Source: JAYQKL01 sp049889415 (lineage in GTDB: Bacteria; Pseudomonadota; Alphaproteobacteria; RS24). Taken from it: a DNA stretch of 64,000 bases. The translations under genes were made by a program, and so were the position numbers. The notes below the pieces were generated by a model that saw only the letters and a program-made list of their open reading frames with translations, searched no databases and was not told the DNA's origin. Each line of letters begins with the position of its first letter. Position 1 is the stretch's first letter. Positions 1 to 9,227 of this stretch are shown piece after piece. The stretch spans positions 1-64,000 of the forward strand of contig JBMHDL010000009.1 in NCBI GenBank assembly GCA_049889415.1, given 5' to 3'.

Positions 1-1
1 G

Positions 2-1897
2 GAACTCAGCATCACGGCTGATTACTCCATGACGGAATCAACATCTCTGTACTACCAGCCGACACCTATTTCCAACACCGGTGCGGTTTTTGGTTCAGCC
101 ATTCAGTTTGGTTCAAATACACCAACATTTGAACGTCAGGACACAGCCACTTCAACAACCGAGATTTTCCCGGGTGAGTTGGAGCAGTATGGTTTCATGG
201 CCAATCTGAAATATGATTATGCCGATAACCACAGCGTGAAATTCACCGCCGGTTACCGCATGCAGGACGGTCAACGCAATGTGGCGCTTCAACCAGGTGC
301 CAATGTCGGCATTTTACGTCAAATTGCCGCCGGCTTTAATCCGAACATCCAAGGTGCTAACCAGTATCTCGGCTTCTTCGGAGCCCTACCCGGCACAACA
401 GCCTTGCCTGTGGACACAACACCGCGTGCTGATCTGAATGCACAACTCGCCAGCACAGCTGCAACGCTGAACGGTGGGTTTATCACCGGACCGAACGGCA
501 GTAAGGGTCCTGATGAGCATGAGCAGCACTCTTTCGAGGCTACCTTCACCGGTGAAGTCATGGACGGCAAGCTGGAATACACCGCCGGCCTCTATTACTT
601 CAGTGAAGATACAGCCACCAATCGTCAGATTGAAGGTGGCTTCAGTGGTCGTGATGACATCCAGCATTATCTGCAAGCCTTGGCACCGCTTGGTGCGCTG
701 CGAGGTCTTGCCGCTGCTGGCGTTCCGCCGACAGCCCTCGATTATGGTCGTGCAACAGGTCAGGTACCAGGCACACCAGCTGAAATCGGAGCGTCATTCG
801 CGACTGTTGTCGCTTATTTGAACAACCCGGCTGTCCGTGGTTCTTACACCGCTTATGCAACCGCTCTTGATCTGGCGCGTAACGCATCAAGCGCCCCGAT
901 CATTATTGATACTGAAGCTATGGCCGCTTATGCCAACCTGAAATATAATGTTTCAGACGCTCTGCGTGTCACTTTGGGTCTGCGGGTATCTGACGAAGAG
1001 CGTGACGGTCTGCAACAGCCTGTCTCCCCGTTCTTTGGCGACAATGTGACCCTGATGGGCAACCCCATCGCGCAAAACGTTGCCACCGTATCGTTTGACT
1101 CAACCGACCCGGCCATTGTTGTGGAATATGATGTCAGCGACCAGGTCATGGTCTACGCATCCCGCAGCGAAGCCTTCCGGTCCGGCGGTTTCAACCAGTC
1201 ATCCACCAGCGTCCGGCTGCCGGGCAAAACCTATGGTGAAGACTTCCTCTTCGGCCCTGAAGAAATCACAGCCTATGAGCTTGGTTTCAAATCAGACCTG
1301 AACGATGGCCGTCTGCGGATCAATGGTGCTGTGTACTTCTATGAGTTGGACAACGAACAGTACAACATTCCAAAGAGTGCATTGCTGTCAACGGACCGTA
1401 CCATTGTGAACTCAAGCTCAGACCTGTATGGCCTAGAACTTGATGTCGTCGCTCTGATCGGTGATCGTTTCACGGCGTCCATGAACTACGCCTACACGTC
1501 CGGTGACGCCGATCCGGTTGACAACCCGTATCTCGGCACCACGGATCTGCGGGAAGACATCCGGGCCAACCCGGAGCATTCCCTGTCCGCAGCTCTGGAC
1601 TTTGTTGATGAGCTGGCCAATGGCGTCGGTCTGCGTGCGCATATCGACTACAACTGGAAGACCCAGCAGGAAGCCTCACCGGCCCTGTACACGGATGAGC
1701 GTCACATTGTGAACGCCAATGTCCGCTTTGACTATCCGGGCGCCGATGGCAAAGGCACTTATGTCATGCTGTGGAGCAAGAACCTGATGGATGAGAGCTA
1801 TCGGATTGAAGGCCTGCCCTTCCAGACGTTCGCTAATCAGCCGCATGTGTTCGGTGAGCCGCGTACCTTTGGTGTCACGGTCGGCATGAACTTCTAA
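2..1897 (+). CDS. TonB-dependent receptor, C-terminal part (5' truncated by window edge)
   Basis: Outer-membrane receptor that would import a siderophore or other large substrate using TonB energy. The frame is open from base 2 through the first ATG at 29, so the real start and the plug domain lie outside the window. The visible part is mostly beta-barrel: alternating aromatic strands, the late motif YELGFKSDLNDGRLRINGA that is typical of this family, and a C-terminal strand ending in Phe (GVTVGMNF), the usual outer-membrane insertion signal. A strong terminator follows 27 bases after the stop. No exbB, exbD or tonB gene is in view. The substrate cannot be told from this part. Confidence 0.9.
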   Translation, partial: ELSITADYSMTESTSLYYQPTPISNTGAVFGSAIQFGSNTPTFERQDTATSTTEIFPGELEQYGFMANLKYDYADNHSVKFTAGYRMQDGQRNVALQPGANVGILRQIAAGFNPNIQGANQYLGFFGALPGTTALPVDTTPRADLNAQLASTAATLNGGFITGPNGSKGPDEHEQHSFEATFTGEVMDGKLEYTAGLYYFSEDTATNRQIEGGFSGRDDIQHYLQALAPLGALRGLAAAGVPPTALDYGRATGQVPGTPAEIGASFATVVAYLNNPAVRGSYTAYATALDLARNASSAPIIIDTEAMAAYANLKYNVSDALRVTLGLRVSDEERDGLQQPVSPFFGDNVTLMGNPIAQNVATVSFDSTDPAIVVEYDVSDQVMVYASRSEAFRSGGFNQSSTSVRLPGKTYGEDFLFGPEEITAYELGFKSDLNDGRLRINGAVYFYELDNEQYNIPKSALLSTDRTIVNSSSDLYGLELDVVALIGDRFTASMNYAYTSGDADPVDNPYLGTTDLREDIRANPEHSLSAALDFVDELANGVGLRAHIDYNWKTQQEASPALYTDERHIVNANVRFDYPGADGKGTYVMLWSKNLMDESYRIEGLPFQTFANQPHVFGEPRTFGVTVGMNF

Positions 1898-1923
1898 GTC
1901 TGACTTGGAAAATCATACAAGAG

Positions 1924-1952
1924 AGCGGCGGGCTTCGGTCCGCCGCTTTTTT
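1924..1952 (+). terminator. Intrinsic terminator of the TonB-dependent receptor gene
   Basis: An 8-bp GC-rich stem AGCGGCGG/CCGCCGCT (1924-1931 with 1940-1947) encloses a short loop and runs directly into TTTTTT. It lies just after the receptor stop at 1897. Confidence 0.88.
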
Positions 1953-2004
1953 ATTGGCCGGGGTAATTATTTCACAATTCCGGCGTGTTTCTTGGCGTCA
2001 GCCG

Positions 2005-3126
2005 TCAATCTTTTTTCAGCTCATCGGCGTCAATGCCCATGCTTTTCATGCGCTCGCGCCAGCGTTTGTGTGCCAGCAATTGCATATCTTCCACCTTGTC
2101 GGACTCATCCATGATTTCCAGCCCGATCAGGGTTTCCATCACATCTTCCATCGTCACAATGCCCTGCATGGTACCGTATTCATCCAAGACCAGTGCGATC
2201 TGCTGTTTTTCATGAATCAACCGGTCAAAAATATTTGAGGCATCCAAGACATCCGGCACCACATGAAATGACCGCCGGAACTGTTCGAGCGACTGCTCGA
2301 ACTGGTCTTTCGCCTGCGCCGTCAGCAGGTCGATTTTGAGCACATAGCCTGTCACATCGTCTTCCTTATCCGCATAGACAGGAATACGGGAGAAGGGTTT
2401 GCCGGCATGGGCGGTGAAAAAGTCTTTCACCGTCATCTTTTCAGGCACGGAAAACACCACCGGCCTGGGGGTCATGATGTCGCGGACAGACAGCCGATGC
2501 AGGCGCATCAGATTGATGACGATGGTCTGCTCCTTGCTCTCCAACAGCCCCTCATGCGCCCCGATTTTAGCCATGGCCTCAAATTCATCGCGACTGAAGG
2601 TGAAGTCACGCGCACCTGAGCGCGAAATCAGCCGCGTCAAACGTTCCGACAGCCACACAAAAGGCAACAGCAGGCGCGTCAGCCCGTCAATCAGCACCGC
2701 AAAGGGCGCAGCCAGTTGCCGCCAATACACCGCACCCAGCGTTTTGGGAATGATTTCCGAAAACACCAGAATCAAGAAGGTTAGAACAGCAGATGTGAGG
2801 CCAAGATAATGATTGCCGAAAACCACCGCCGCCTGCGCCCCGACACCGGCCGCCCCGACCGTATGGGCGATAGTGTTGGCGGTCAGGATTGCTGCAAGCG
2901 GGCGGTCCAGATTGCCGCACAAGGCTTTTAGCTTTTTGGCACTGCGCGACCCTCTGGCCTCCAATGCCGCGATATAAGACGGCCGGACTGACAGCAGAAC
3001 AGCCTCGGCTACAGAACAGAAAAAGGAGACCAAAACAGCCAAAAGCAGATAAAGAATGAGAAGTGTCATAAGGCCAACATAAAAGATGGTTTTTGTATTG
3101 TCACGCCAAGCTGATGGCATTGACAT
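2005..3126 (-). CDS. CNNM/CorC (HlyC) family membrane protein with CBS domains
   Basis: Predicted inner-membrane protein of the DUF21-CBS family, linked in other bacteria to Mg2+/Co2+ homeostasis. The N-terminal ~150 residues hold several hydrophobic segments (for example TLLILYLLLAVLVSFFCSV and the block around AAVVFGNHYLGLTSAVLTF) and the family motif EIIPKTLGAVY. A pair of CBS domains follows (about residues 205-335), including the motifs MTPRPVVFSVPE and IVTMEDVMETLIGLEI. The C-terminal transporter-associated domain found in longer members is missing; the protein ends in a basic tail. The start may be the first ATG or Met20, just before the first membrane segment. It reads toward the TonB receptor gene, with about 107 bases between the stops. 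Confidence 0.85.
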   Translation of the reverse strand: MSMPSAWRDNTKTIFYVGLMTLLILYLLLAVLVSFFCSVAEAVLLSVRPSYIAALEARGSRSAKKLKALCGNLDRPLAAILTANTIAHTVGAAGVGAQAAVVFGNHYLGLTSAVLTFLILVFSEIIPKTLGAVYWRQLAAPFAVLIDGLTRLLLPFVWLSERLTRLISRSGARDFTFSRDEFEAMAKIGAHEGLLESKEQTIVINLMRLHRLSVRDIMTPRPVVFSVPEKMTVKDFFTAHAGKPFSRIPVYADKEDDVTGYVLKIDLLTAQAKDQFEQSLEQFRRSFHVVPDVLDASNIFDRLIHEKQQIALVLDEYGTMQGIVTMEDVMETLIGLEIMDESDKVEDMQLLAHKRWRERMKSMGIDADELKKD

Positions 3127-3199
3127 GATCCATTGTCCAGAACGTCAGTTGGGAGACGCATTTTCAGCGGGACGCATCGACTTTGATTTTAAGGGAGAA

Positions 3200-3274
<75 letters not shown>

Positions 3275-3361
3275 GTTCCGCAAAAACATCAGGAACCAGC
3301 CGTTTATAGGGTTTTGTGATGCGGCTGTCCAGTCCCAGAACATGAGAAATCCCAAAAAATC

Positions 3362-3583
3362 CTAATGCAGGGTTGGGTCAGAGGCGTCCGTCACGTCACT
3401 GCTGTTACCATCCGGTTGCGCCTCATCCCAATTATCGGGTGGCTCGACGGCTGGAATGGTATATTTCTCACCAAGCCAGCGGTGCAGGTCAATATCCGCG
3501 CAGCGTTTGGAGCAAAATGGGCGGGTCGCCTGCTGGGTCTCCTCGGTTTTGCAAATCGGGCAAAGCGGCTTTTTATCCCCCAT
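3362..3583 (-). CDS. yacG: DNA gyrase inhibitor YacG-like zinc-finger protein
   Basis: Small zinc-binding protein; E. coli YacG binds GyrB and inhibits gyrase. The motif CPICKTEE near the N-terminus and FCSKRCADIDLHRWLGEKY supply the four zinc-ligand cysteines (CxxC and CxxxC) and the family signature DLxRWL. The chosen start at 3583 (MGDKKPLCP) gives 73 residues, normal for the family; the upstream in-frame codons to 3622 lie inside the RNase G gene and are unlikely to be used. The start overlaps the end of the RNase G gene by 11 bases, so the two are probably translationally coupled. The acidic tail is not conserved. Confidence 0.9.
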   Translation of the reverse strand: MGDKKPLCPICKTEETQQATRPFCSKRCADIDLHRWLGEKYTIPAVEPPDNWDEAQPDGNSSDVTDASDPTLH

Positions 3584-4790
3584 GAGCACCCCGCAGGGCT
3601 TTGGTGAGTGGCAGGCGGTCACGCTTGCGGGTCATTTCAACGACACCAAAATCAGACAGTTCGCCAATGCGAACCGGCGCCTTGTCGCCATCAAAACCGG
3701 CATGCAGGGCATCCATGATCGGGCCGGGATCCACATCAGGCGCCATATCTATAAAATCTACGGCGATCAGCCCTCCAATCGCGCGCAAGCGTATCTGGCG
3801 GGCGATTTCCGATGCCGCTTGGCGGTTAACCTCTTCCGCCGCCGCATTTTGGCTCCCGGAATTAACGTCAATTGTGGTCATGGCCTGTGTGGTTTCAATG
3901 ACCAGCCAAGCGCCTGAGGGAAGATCGACACGCGCTTCACAAGCCTGTTGAATAACCCCGTGAATGTCATGGCGTTCAAACACATCCTCGCCATCGGCAG
4001 ACTGTAAAAGCTTTTCTTTTCCAGCCATATGCGTCGCCATATAGCTTTGCGCCTGCGCCGCCAGATCCGCATCTCCGATGATGACTGCGCCAGTATCAAC
4101 CGTCACATGGTCGCGCAGAATTTTCTCCAAACCGCCAAGGTCACGATAAAGGACAAATGGCGCCTCATTATTATCGGCGAGGTCCAGAACCTCATCCCAG
4201 TGTTTGGCGACGGTTTCCATATCCTGAACCAAAGTTTCCTCATTCACACCCTCAGCAGCAGTTCTGAGGACCCACCCCGCCGGGCCGTCCAGTCCCTCAA
4301 TATCAAGGCGGGTGCGGGCCTTTTCAGCCAACTCCGTCAACCGCGAACGTTCCGTCTCGTCTTCAATCGAACGGGAGACGGCAATTCGGTTGCTGCATGG
4401 CGCAAGCACCAGATGACGCCCGGGAAGGGTCACATTTGCGGTTATGCCGGCCCCTTTGTCACCGGAGGCCGGGCGGATCACCTGTACCAGAACTGTGTCG
4501 CCGGCCGCCACACACTCGTCTATCTCAGTCTCCCGACTTGGTTCCTCAGCCAAGACACGCGCTTCACGTGCCCCGAGAAATCCGGCTTTGTCTTCACCGA
4601 TATCAACAAAGGCGGCCTGCAGATGCGGCACGACGCGCTCAACATGACCTAGCAGAATCTGACCGCTGGCATTGTTGTCCCCGGACACCGGTTCAACGGC
4701 AATATCCACCACTGTACCGTCATCCACGCGGGCCGCCTGCACCAGACCGTTTTCAGACTTGATAATCAGTTCACTGTTCATCTTATCCAT
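3573..4790 (-). CDS. Ribonuclease E/G family protein, short form
   Basis: Endoribonuclease of the RNase G/E family, acting in RNA maturation and decay. The N-terminal S1-like region carries QAAFVDIGEDKAGFLGARE. The DNase-I-like catalytic core has the two Mg2+ aspartates in TIDVNSGS and AVDFIDM. The protein is only 405 residues and stops at LTKALRG, shortly after the core; E. coli RNase G has about 490. The zinc-link CPxCxG that holds the dimer in RNase E/G is absent. The start at 4790 has AGAGG eight bases upstream. It sits 19 bases after maf and overlaps yacG, so it is part of the infA-maf-yacG transcription unit. Confidence 0.88.
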   Translation of the reverse strand: MDKMNSELIIKSENGLVQAARVDDGTVVDIAVEPVSGDNNASGQILLGHVERVVPHLQAAFVDIGEDKAGFLGAREARVLAEEPSRETEIDECVAAGDTVLVQVIRPASGDKGAGITANVTLPGRHLVLAPCSNRIAVSRSIEDETERSRLTELAEKARTRLDIEGLDGPAGWVLRTAAEGVNEETLVQDMETVAKHWDEVLDLADNNEAPFVLYRDLGGLEKILRDHVTVDTGAVIIGDADLAAQAQSYMATHMAGKEKLLQSADGEDVFERHDIHGVIQQACEARVDLPSGAWLVIETTQAMTTIDVNSGSQNAAAEEVNRQAASEIARQIRLRAIGGLIAVDFIDMAPDVDPGPIMDALHAGFDGDKAPVRIGELSDFGVVEMTRKRDRLPLTKALRGAHGG

Positions 4791-4809
4791 CGACTTAACC
4801 TCTCACGTT

Positions 4810-5424
4810 TCAAAACCTATATCCGCAACCCTTCAGTAAGCCGGCTGTCTCAAACAACGGCAACCCAACCACATTGCTGAAAGACCCCTGCAGGCTCTTC
4901 ACAAAAACAGCCGCCTGGCCCTGTATGGCATATCCGCCGGCTTTGCCTTCCCAATCCCCAGTATCAATATACCAAGCGATTTCATCCTCGTTCAGCCGTT
5001 TGAAATGCACCCGGCTCTGTACTATTTTGACAAGATGCGTGTCTGCATGCATGAGGCTGATGCCCGTATAGACTCGGTGCGCACGGCCTGACAACAAATG
5101 CAGGCAAGTGCGGACCTGTTCTTCAGTGGTGGTTTTGGGCAATATGCGCCGCCCGACAGCCACCACAGTATCTGCGCTCAACACATAAGGCGGTGCACCG
5201 TCACCCCCCTGAAGGTCTATCCGCTTGCCTTTTTCGATCGCCATACGTTTGGCATATGCCTGTGGCAACTCCCGTGGTGCCGGGGTCTCATCTATGTCCG
5301 CCGGCATCACCTTGTCGGGCGTCAGACCGATTTGCTTCAAAAGCGCCTGGCGTCGGGGCGAGGCGCTGGCAAGCCACAATGGGTCATTTGTAACGATAGG
5401 TGATCCGTCCTTTGGTGAGGTCAT
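4810..5424 (-). CDS. maf: Maf family nucleotide pyrophosphatase
   Basis: Nucleoside-triphosphate pyrophosphatase of the Maf/HAM1-like fold, thought to remove non-canonical or modified pyrimidine nucleotides. The signature LASASPRRQALL is near the N-terminus, followed by DIDETP and the catalytic-Asp motif VLSADTVVAVG. Other family blocks are LSGRAHRVYTG and YIDTGDWEGKAGGYAIQG. The length of 204 is typical. The first ATG lies 41 bases inside infA; the overlap supports co-expression, though a slightly later start is possible because the domain begins only at about residue 15. Confidence 0.93.
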   Translation of the reverse strand: MTSPKDGSPIVTNDPLWLASASPRRQALLKQIGLTPDKVMPADIDETPAPRELPQAYAKRMAIEKGKRIDLQGGDGAPPYVLSADTVVAVGRRILPKTTTEEQVRTCLHLLSGRAHRVYTGISLMHADTHLVKIVQSRVHFKRLNEDEIAWYIDTGDWEGKAGGYAIQGQAAVFVKSLQGSFSNVVGLPLFETAGLLKGCGYRF

Positions 5425-5602
5425 AGGGGGTCATCTCCACGAGGACTTTATCCCCAGCCAAAACCCGGATGCGGTTCTTGCGCATCTTGCCGGCAGTATG
5501 GGCAATGATTTCATGGTCGTTTTCAAGTTTCACACGAAAAGTTGCATTGGGCAGCAATTCCACCACCACACCGGGAAACTCCAGAAGTTCTTCTTTAGCC
5601 AT
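5384..5602 (-). CDS. infA: Translation initiation factor IF-1
   Basis: Small OB-fold protein that binds the ribosomal A site during initiation. The sequence MAKEELLEFPGVVVELLP, with NATFRVKLENDHEIIAH, GKMRKNRIRVLAGDKV and a final GRITYRYK, is IF-1 from end to end at 72 residues. The start at 5602 is chosen over an in-frame Met two codons earlier because the protein family begins MAKEE. It overlaps maf by 41 bases and lies 88 bases after the UPF0262 gene. Confidence 0.97.
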   Translation of the reverse strand: MAKEELLEFPGVVVELLPNATFRVKLENDHEIIAHTAGKMRKNRIRVLAGDKVLVEMTPYDLTKGRITYRYK

Positions 5603-5690
5603 AAACACTCTCTTTTGAATATGGGCGGAGAATGGAGATAAAACGCCTCAAAATCAAGCCTTTTTCTTGCTTTTACGTGTTATCGGAACG

Positions 5691-6179
5691 TCATCCGCGC
5701 ATTTGCAGAACACAGATGAGGGTGAACAGCCGCCTTGCCGTGTCAAAGTCAACTTCAACCTGCGAGGAAAGTTTTTCCTGCAATAATTGCGATCCCTCAT
5801 TATGCAGGGCACGGCGTCCCTGATCGATAGCCTCAATTTTGTCAAGAGACGAGGACCGAATAGCGTCATAATAGTTTTCACAGATTAGAAAATAGTCTTT
5901 GACGATGCGGCGGAACACCATCAGCGATAATTCCACCTTTTTCAGCAGATCCTCTGACTGATTCCGGATGTTGAATCTTATCCCCTTATCACTGACCGAA
6001 AGCGTGACCCTGTAAGGCCCGGGTGATGTGTCAAGAGGCCGGAAGCTATTCTCCTCCAAAAGATCAAAAATCGCCACACGGCGCTCATGTTCGACATCTG
6101 GGTTGCGCGCAATCAGAGCCTCATCTTCCAAAGAGAGATGAACAATTCTCTGTCCCTCTTTGCCCGATGCCGCCGTCAT
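5691..6179 (-). CDS. UPF0262 family protein
   Basis: Conserved alphaproteobacterial protein of unknown function. The recognisable family features are the opening RIVHLSLEDEALIARNPDVEHERRVAI (seen in two parts), the block NSFRPL, and the helical half VFRRIVKDYFLICENYYDAIR with IEAIDQGRRALHNEG. No membrane segment or signal peptide is present. It starts immediately after the hisD stop, so translation is likely coupled. In many relatives a low-molecular-weight phosphatase gene sits between this gene and infA; only 88 non-coding bases are found here. Confidence 0.9.
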   Translation of the reverse strand: MTAASGKEGQRIVHLSLEDEALIARNPDVEHERRVAIFDLLEENSFRPLDTSPGPYRVTLSVSDKGIRFNIRNQSEDLLKKVELSLMVFRRIVKDYFLICENYYDAIRSSSLDKIEAIDQGRRALHNEGSQLLQEKLSSQVEVDFDTARRLFTLICVLQMRG

Positions 6180-7472
6180 TTACTTGTTCAACCTTATAGC
6201 AACCGACCGGGCATGAGCATCCAAGCCTTCACGCTCCGCCAGGCGAACCGCATGCGGCCCGATTTGGGCGAGACTGTCCGCATCACAGGAAACCAAAGAA
6301 CTGCGCTTCATGAATTCAAGGACGGACAGGCCGGAGGCATAGCGCGCCGTATGCGCCGTCGGCAGCACATGGTTCGGCCCGGCCACATAATCCCCAACGG
6401 CTTCGGGCGTATAACGGCCCATGAAAATCGCGCCGGCATTGGTGATCTGTGTCGCCAATTCCTGCGGGTCATCAACCGCCAGCTCCAAATGCTCCGGCGC
6501 CAGCCGGTCGATCAGACTGACGGCCTGTGACAGTGCCGGCACGGTAATGACGACACCAAAATCAGCCCAGCTTTTGCTGGCAATGTCACGGCGCGGCAGG
6601 TTTTCCAGCTGGCGGTCAACCGCCGCAAGCACGGCATCTGCGAAAGCGGTGTCATCAGTCAGCAAAATTGACTGGGCGGCGGTGTCATGTTCCGCCTGAG
6701 ACAGAAGATCGGCGGCAATCCAGTCAGGGTCGTTGGCGCCGTCCGCAACAACCAGAATTTCTGACGGGCCGGCCACCATATCAATCCCGACCTGGCCGAA
6801 AACCAGCCGTTTTGCCGCGGCAACATAGGCGTTGCCTGGGCCGGTGATGACATCAACAGGGGCAATCGACTCGGTGCCGTAAGCCAGTGCGGCAACAGCC
6901 TGTGCCCCGCCAATGCGATAAATCTCGTCCACGCCGGCCAAATCCGCTGCGGCCAGCACCAGATCATTGACGACACCGTCCGGGGTCGGCACAACCATGA
7001 CAAGACGACCGACACCGGCCACTTTGGCGGGTATGGCGTTCATCAGCACAGAAGACGGATAGCTGGCTGTGCCGCCCGGCACGTAAACACCGGCAGCGGA
7101 CACCGGCGTCCATTTGTGTCCAAGTTTGACACCGGCTGCGTCGGTATAAAAATCATCTTCGGGGCGTTGCCGCCGGTGATAAGCCTCAATCCGCTCTGCC
7201 GCAGCCCGCAGGGCGGCGACATCCTCGGTATCCAGCCGGGTTTTGGCGGCCTCCATGTCCTCTCGAGAAAAAGTCAGATTGTCCCGTGTCAGGGAAAACC
7301 GGTCGAATTTTTTCGTCAGGGCAAACAAGGCGGTATCGCCCCCCTGCCGGATCTGGTTGATGATGTCCTGTGCCGCGTTTGTGACATCAGCATCCTGCTC
7401 GCGCTTCATTGACAGCACGTCAGCAAAACGGCTTCCAAAATCAGGGTCAGAACTGTTCAGACGCAAAGTCAT
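6180..7472 (-). CDS. hisD: Histidinol dehydrogenase
   Basis: Zinc enzyme that oxidises L-histidinol to histidine in two NAD+-dependent steps, the last in histidine synthesis. Clear motifs are YVPGGTASYPSSVLMNAIPAKVAG (family signature, here in the middle third), DVITGPGNAYVAAAKR, VAGPSEILVVADG, LLSQAEHD (zinc ligands), and APEHLELAVDD. The C-terminal VLPTAHTARYASGLSV block is also present. Start 7472 (MTLRLNSSD) gives 430 residues, matching the family, and removes overlap with the preceding DUF2948 gene; in-frame upstream Met codons exist. No other his gene is in the window. Confidence 0.96.
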   Translation of the reverse strand: MTLRLNSSDPDFGSRFADVLSMKREQDADVTNAAQDIINQIRQGGDTALFALTKKFDRFSLTRDNLTFSREDMEAAKTRLDTEDVAALRAAAERIEAYHRRQRPEDDFYTDAAGVKLGHKWTPVSAAGVYVPGGTASYPSSVLMNAIPAKVAGVGRLVMVVPTPDGVVNDLVLAAADLAGVDEIYRIGGAQAVAALAYGTESIAPVDVITGPGNAYVAAAKRLVFGQVGIDMVAGPSEILVVADGANDPDWIAADLLSQAEHDTAAQSILLTDDTAFADAVLAAVDRQLENLPRRDIASKSWADFGVVITVPALSQAVSLIDRLAPEHLELAVDDPQELATQITNAGAIFMGRYTPEAVGDYVAGPNHVLPTAHTARYASGLSVLEFMKRSSLVSCDADSLAQIGPHAVRLAEREGLDAHARSVAIRLNK

Positions 7473-7479
7473 CAGACCT

Positions 7480-7923
7480 TTATTCCTCATCATGATTGGG
7501 CGTGGATCGAGCGGCCCACTGCCCTGTAACATCCTGCATCACGACCTTCAAGCCCTCAACATGCAGGTTCATTTCAGCATCTCCAGAAAACATAAGCCGA
7601 ATAATGCCTTCTGGCGAGGGTGTATTTGCCTCTTTTTCATCCGGATCAAAAATGACAGCCAACAGGGCAAGCGGTTGATCCGATTTTTGTGAAATGTTTT
7701 TTGACCTGACGGCAAGGACGTTTTCGAAATGCACCCCACAGCGTGTGCGTTTCTTTTCGGTCTGTCCCTGCTCCCAGCAATACCGGTTGGCGACCAGGGC
7801 GAAAACACGCCGCCCCTTGTCGAATGACATGTCATCAGCTTTCAAAACGGCATCCTGCAGGGTCGCGGATATGACCACAAGGTCCTCTGTATCTTGGGCC
7901 CATAAGTGAAGCGGCTCAGACAT
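7480..7923 (-). CDS. DUF2948 family protein
   Basis: Alphaproteobacterial protein of unknown function, usually found between murA and hisD as here. Recognisable features are the opening PLHLWAQDTEDLVVISATLQDAV and the pattern GRRVFALVANRYCWE. Later blocks are RTRCGVHFENVLAV and SPEGIIRLMFSGDAE, and the acidic end is typical. Start 7923 (MSEPLHL) is preferred to a GTG one codon earlier. It lies 12 bases after murA and 7 bases before hisD, so it belongs to a tight operon. Its position between cell-wall and histidine genes gives no clear clue to its role. Confidence 0.9.
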   Translation of the reverse strand: MSEPLHLWAQDTEDLVVISATLQDAVLKADDMSFDKGRRVFALVANRYCWEQGQTEKKRTRCGVHFENVLAVRSKNISQKSDQPLALLAVIFDPDEKEANTPSPEGIIRLMFSGDAEMNLHVEGLKVVMQDVTGQWAARSTPNHDEE

Positions 7924-7935
7924 CACGCACCTGCC

Positions 7936-9213
7936 TCAAACATCTTTTTCCCGCCATATTCTGGCACCGCATTGTGAGAGCTTCTCCTCAAGCCGTTCAT
8001 AGCCCCGGTCAAGATGATAGACCCGGCTGACCGTCGTCAGACCTTCGGCGACCAGCCCGGCAATCACCAGCGTAACCGAAGCGCGCAAATCTGTCGCCAT
8101 GACCGGCGCACCTTTCAAGGCATCAACCCCCGTGACGATCGCCGTATCGCCCTCCAGACGGATCTGAGCCCCCAAACGGGCCAGTTCCTGGACATGCATG
8201 AAGCGGTTCTCAAATATGGTCTCACGGATATGGCTTTCACCCTGGGCGCGACACATCAGCCCCATGAAAGGTGCCTGAAGGTCTGTGGCAAATCCCGGAT
8301 AGGGGGCCGTAACAACATTGGCGGCCTTCGGCCGGCCGGCTGCCCCTGTGACCAACAGCCCGTTTTCCTGCGGCACAAACTGAACACCGGTTTCCTCCAA
8401 AACCGGATATAAGGCACCCAGCAGCGCCGCATCCGCTCCCAAAAGATTAACCTCACCGCCGGTCGCCGCCACCGCACAGGCATAAGCACCGGCCTCAATC
8501 CGATCACGGCTGACGCGGTGGGTCACCCCGTTCAACCTGTCGACACCCGTAATGCGCAAATGCCGCGTGCCAAGCCCCTCAATCCGAGCACCCATGGCGT
8601 TCAGGCATGTACCGACATCTACTATTTCGGGTTCACTCGCGGCATTGAACAAATCCGTCTGCCCCTCTGCGAGACAGGCTGCCATCATCAATACATGTGT
8701 GGCACCAACCGACACCATCGGCATGTCAAAACTCGTCCCGTGCAATTTGCCGCCGTCAGCCATCGCATTGACATAGCCGTCAGACACATCAATCCTGGCA
8801 CCCATAGCCGCCAAGCCCTGCAAATAAATATCGACCGGCCGTGTCCCGATCGCACAGCCGCCGGGCAGCGAAACATTGGCGACGCCGCACCGCGCCAATA
8901 GCGGCCCGATGACCCAGAAACTGGCCCGCATTTTGGAAACCAACTCATAAGAGGCTTTGGTGGAAGTGATGTCCTTGGCCTGAAGTCTCAGCCCTTCGCC
9001 CGGGCCTGTCCCGAACAATTCGGTTGTACAGCCCAGTTCCGCAAGAACCGCAGCCAGTGTCCGCGTGTCAGCCAGCCTGGGCGTGCCGGCCAGTTCAACG
9101 GGGTCTTCCGTCAGCAGAGCGGACACCATCAGGGGCAGGACGGCATTTTTCGAGCCGCTGATTGCCAACTCACCAGACAGCCTGTGCCCACCCTCAATGC
9201 AAATTCGGTCCAA
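7936..9213 (-). CDS. murA: UDP-N-acetylglucosamine 1-carboxyvinyltransferase
   Basis: Cytoplasmic enzyme that transfers enolpyruvate from PEP to UDP-GlcNAc, the first committed step of peptidoglycan synthesis and the target of fosfomycin. The N-terminal lysine motif SGSKNAVLPLM, the loop PGGCAIGTRPVDIYLQGL with the fosfomycin-reactive cysteine, and the C-terminal blocks TDLQAPFMGLM and DLRASVTLVIAG are all present. The 425-residue length is standard. Keeping the cysteine predicts ordinary fosfomycin sensitivity at the target. It is the second gene of a unit starting with a small basic protein 14 bases upstream. Confidence 0.97.
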   Translation of the reverse strand: MDRICIEGGHRLSGELAISGSKNAVLPLMVSALLTEDPVELAGTPRLADTRTLAAVLAELGCTTELFGTGPGEGLRLQAKDITSTKASYELVSKMRASFWVIGPLLARCGVANVSLPGGCAIGTRPVDIYLQGLAAMGARIDVSDGYVNAMADGGKLHGTSFDMPMVSVGATHVLMMAACLAEGQTDLFNAASEPEIVDVGTCLNAMGARIEGLGTRHLRITGVDRLNGVTHRVSRDRIEAGAYACAVAATGGEVNLLGADAALLGALYPVLEETGVQFVPQENGLLVTGAAGRPKAANVVTAPYPGFATDLQAPFMGLMCRAQGESHIRETIFENRFMHVQELARLGAQIRLEGDTAIVTGVDALKGAPVMATDLRASVTLVIAGLVAEGLTTVSRVYHLDRGYERLEEKLSQCGARIWREKDV

Positions 9214-9227
9214 TTCCGGTCTCCCGC

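Noticed and set aside
4029..4652. 207-codon plus-strand frame inside the RNase G gene
   Set aside because: It lies opposite a clear RNase E/G gene, has no recognisable domain and no good ribosome site.
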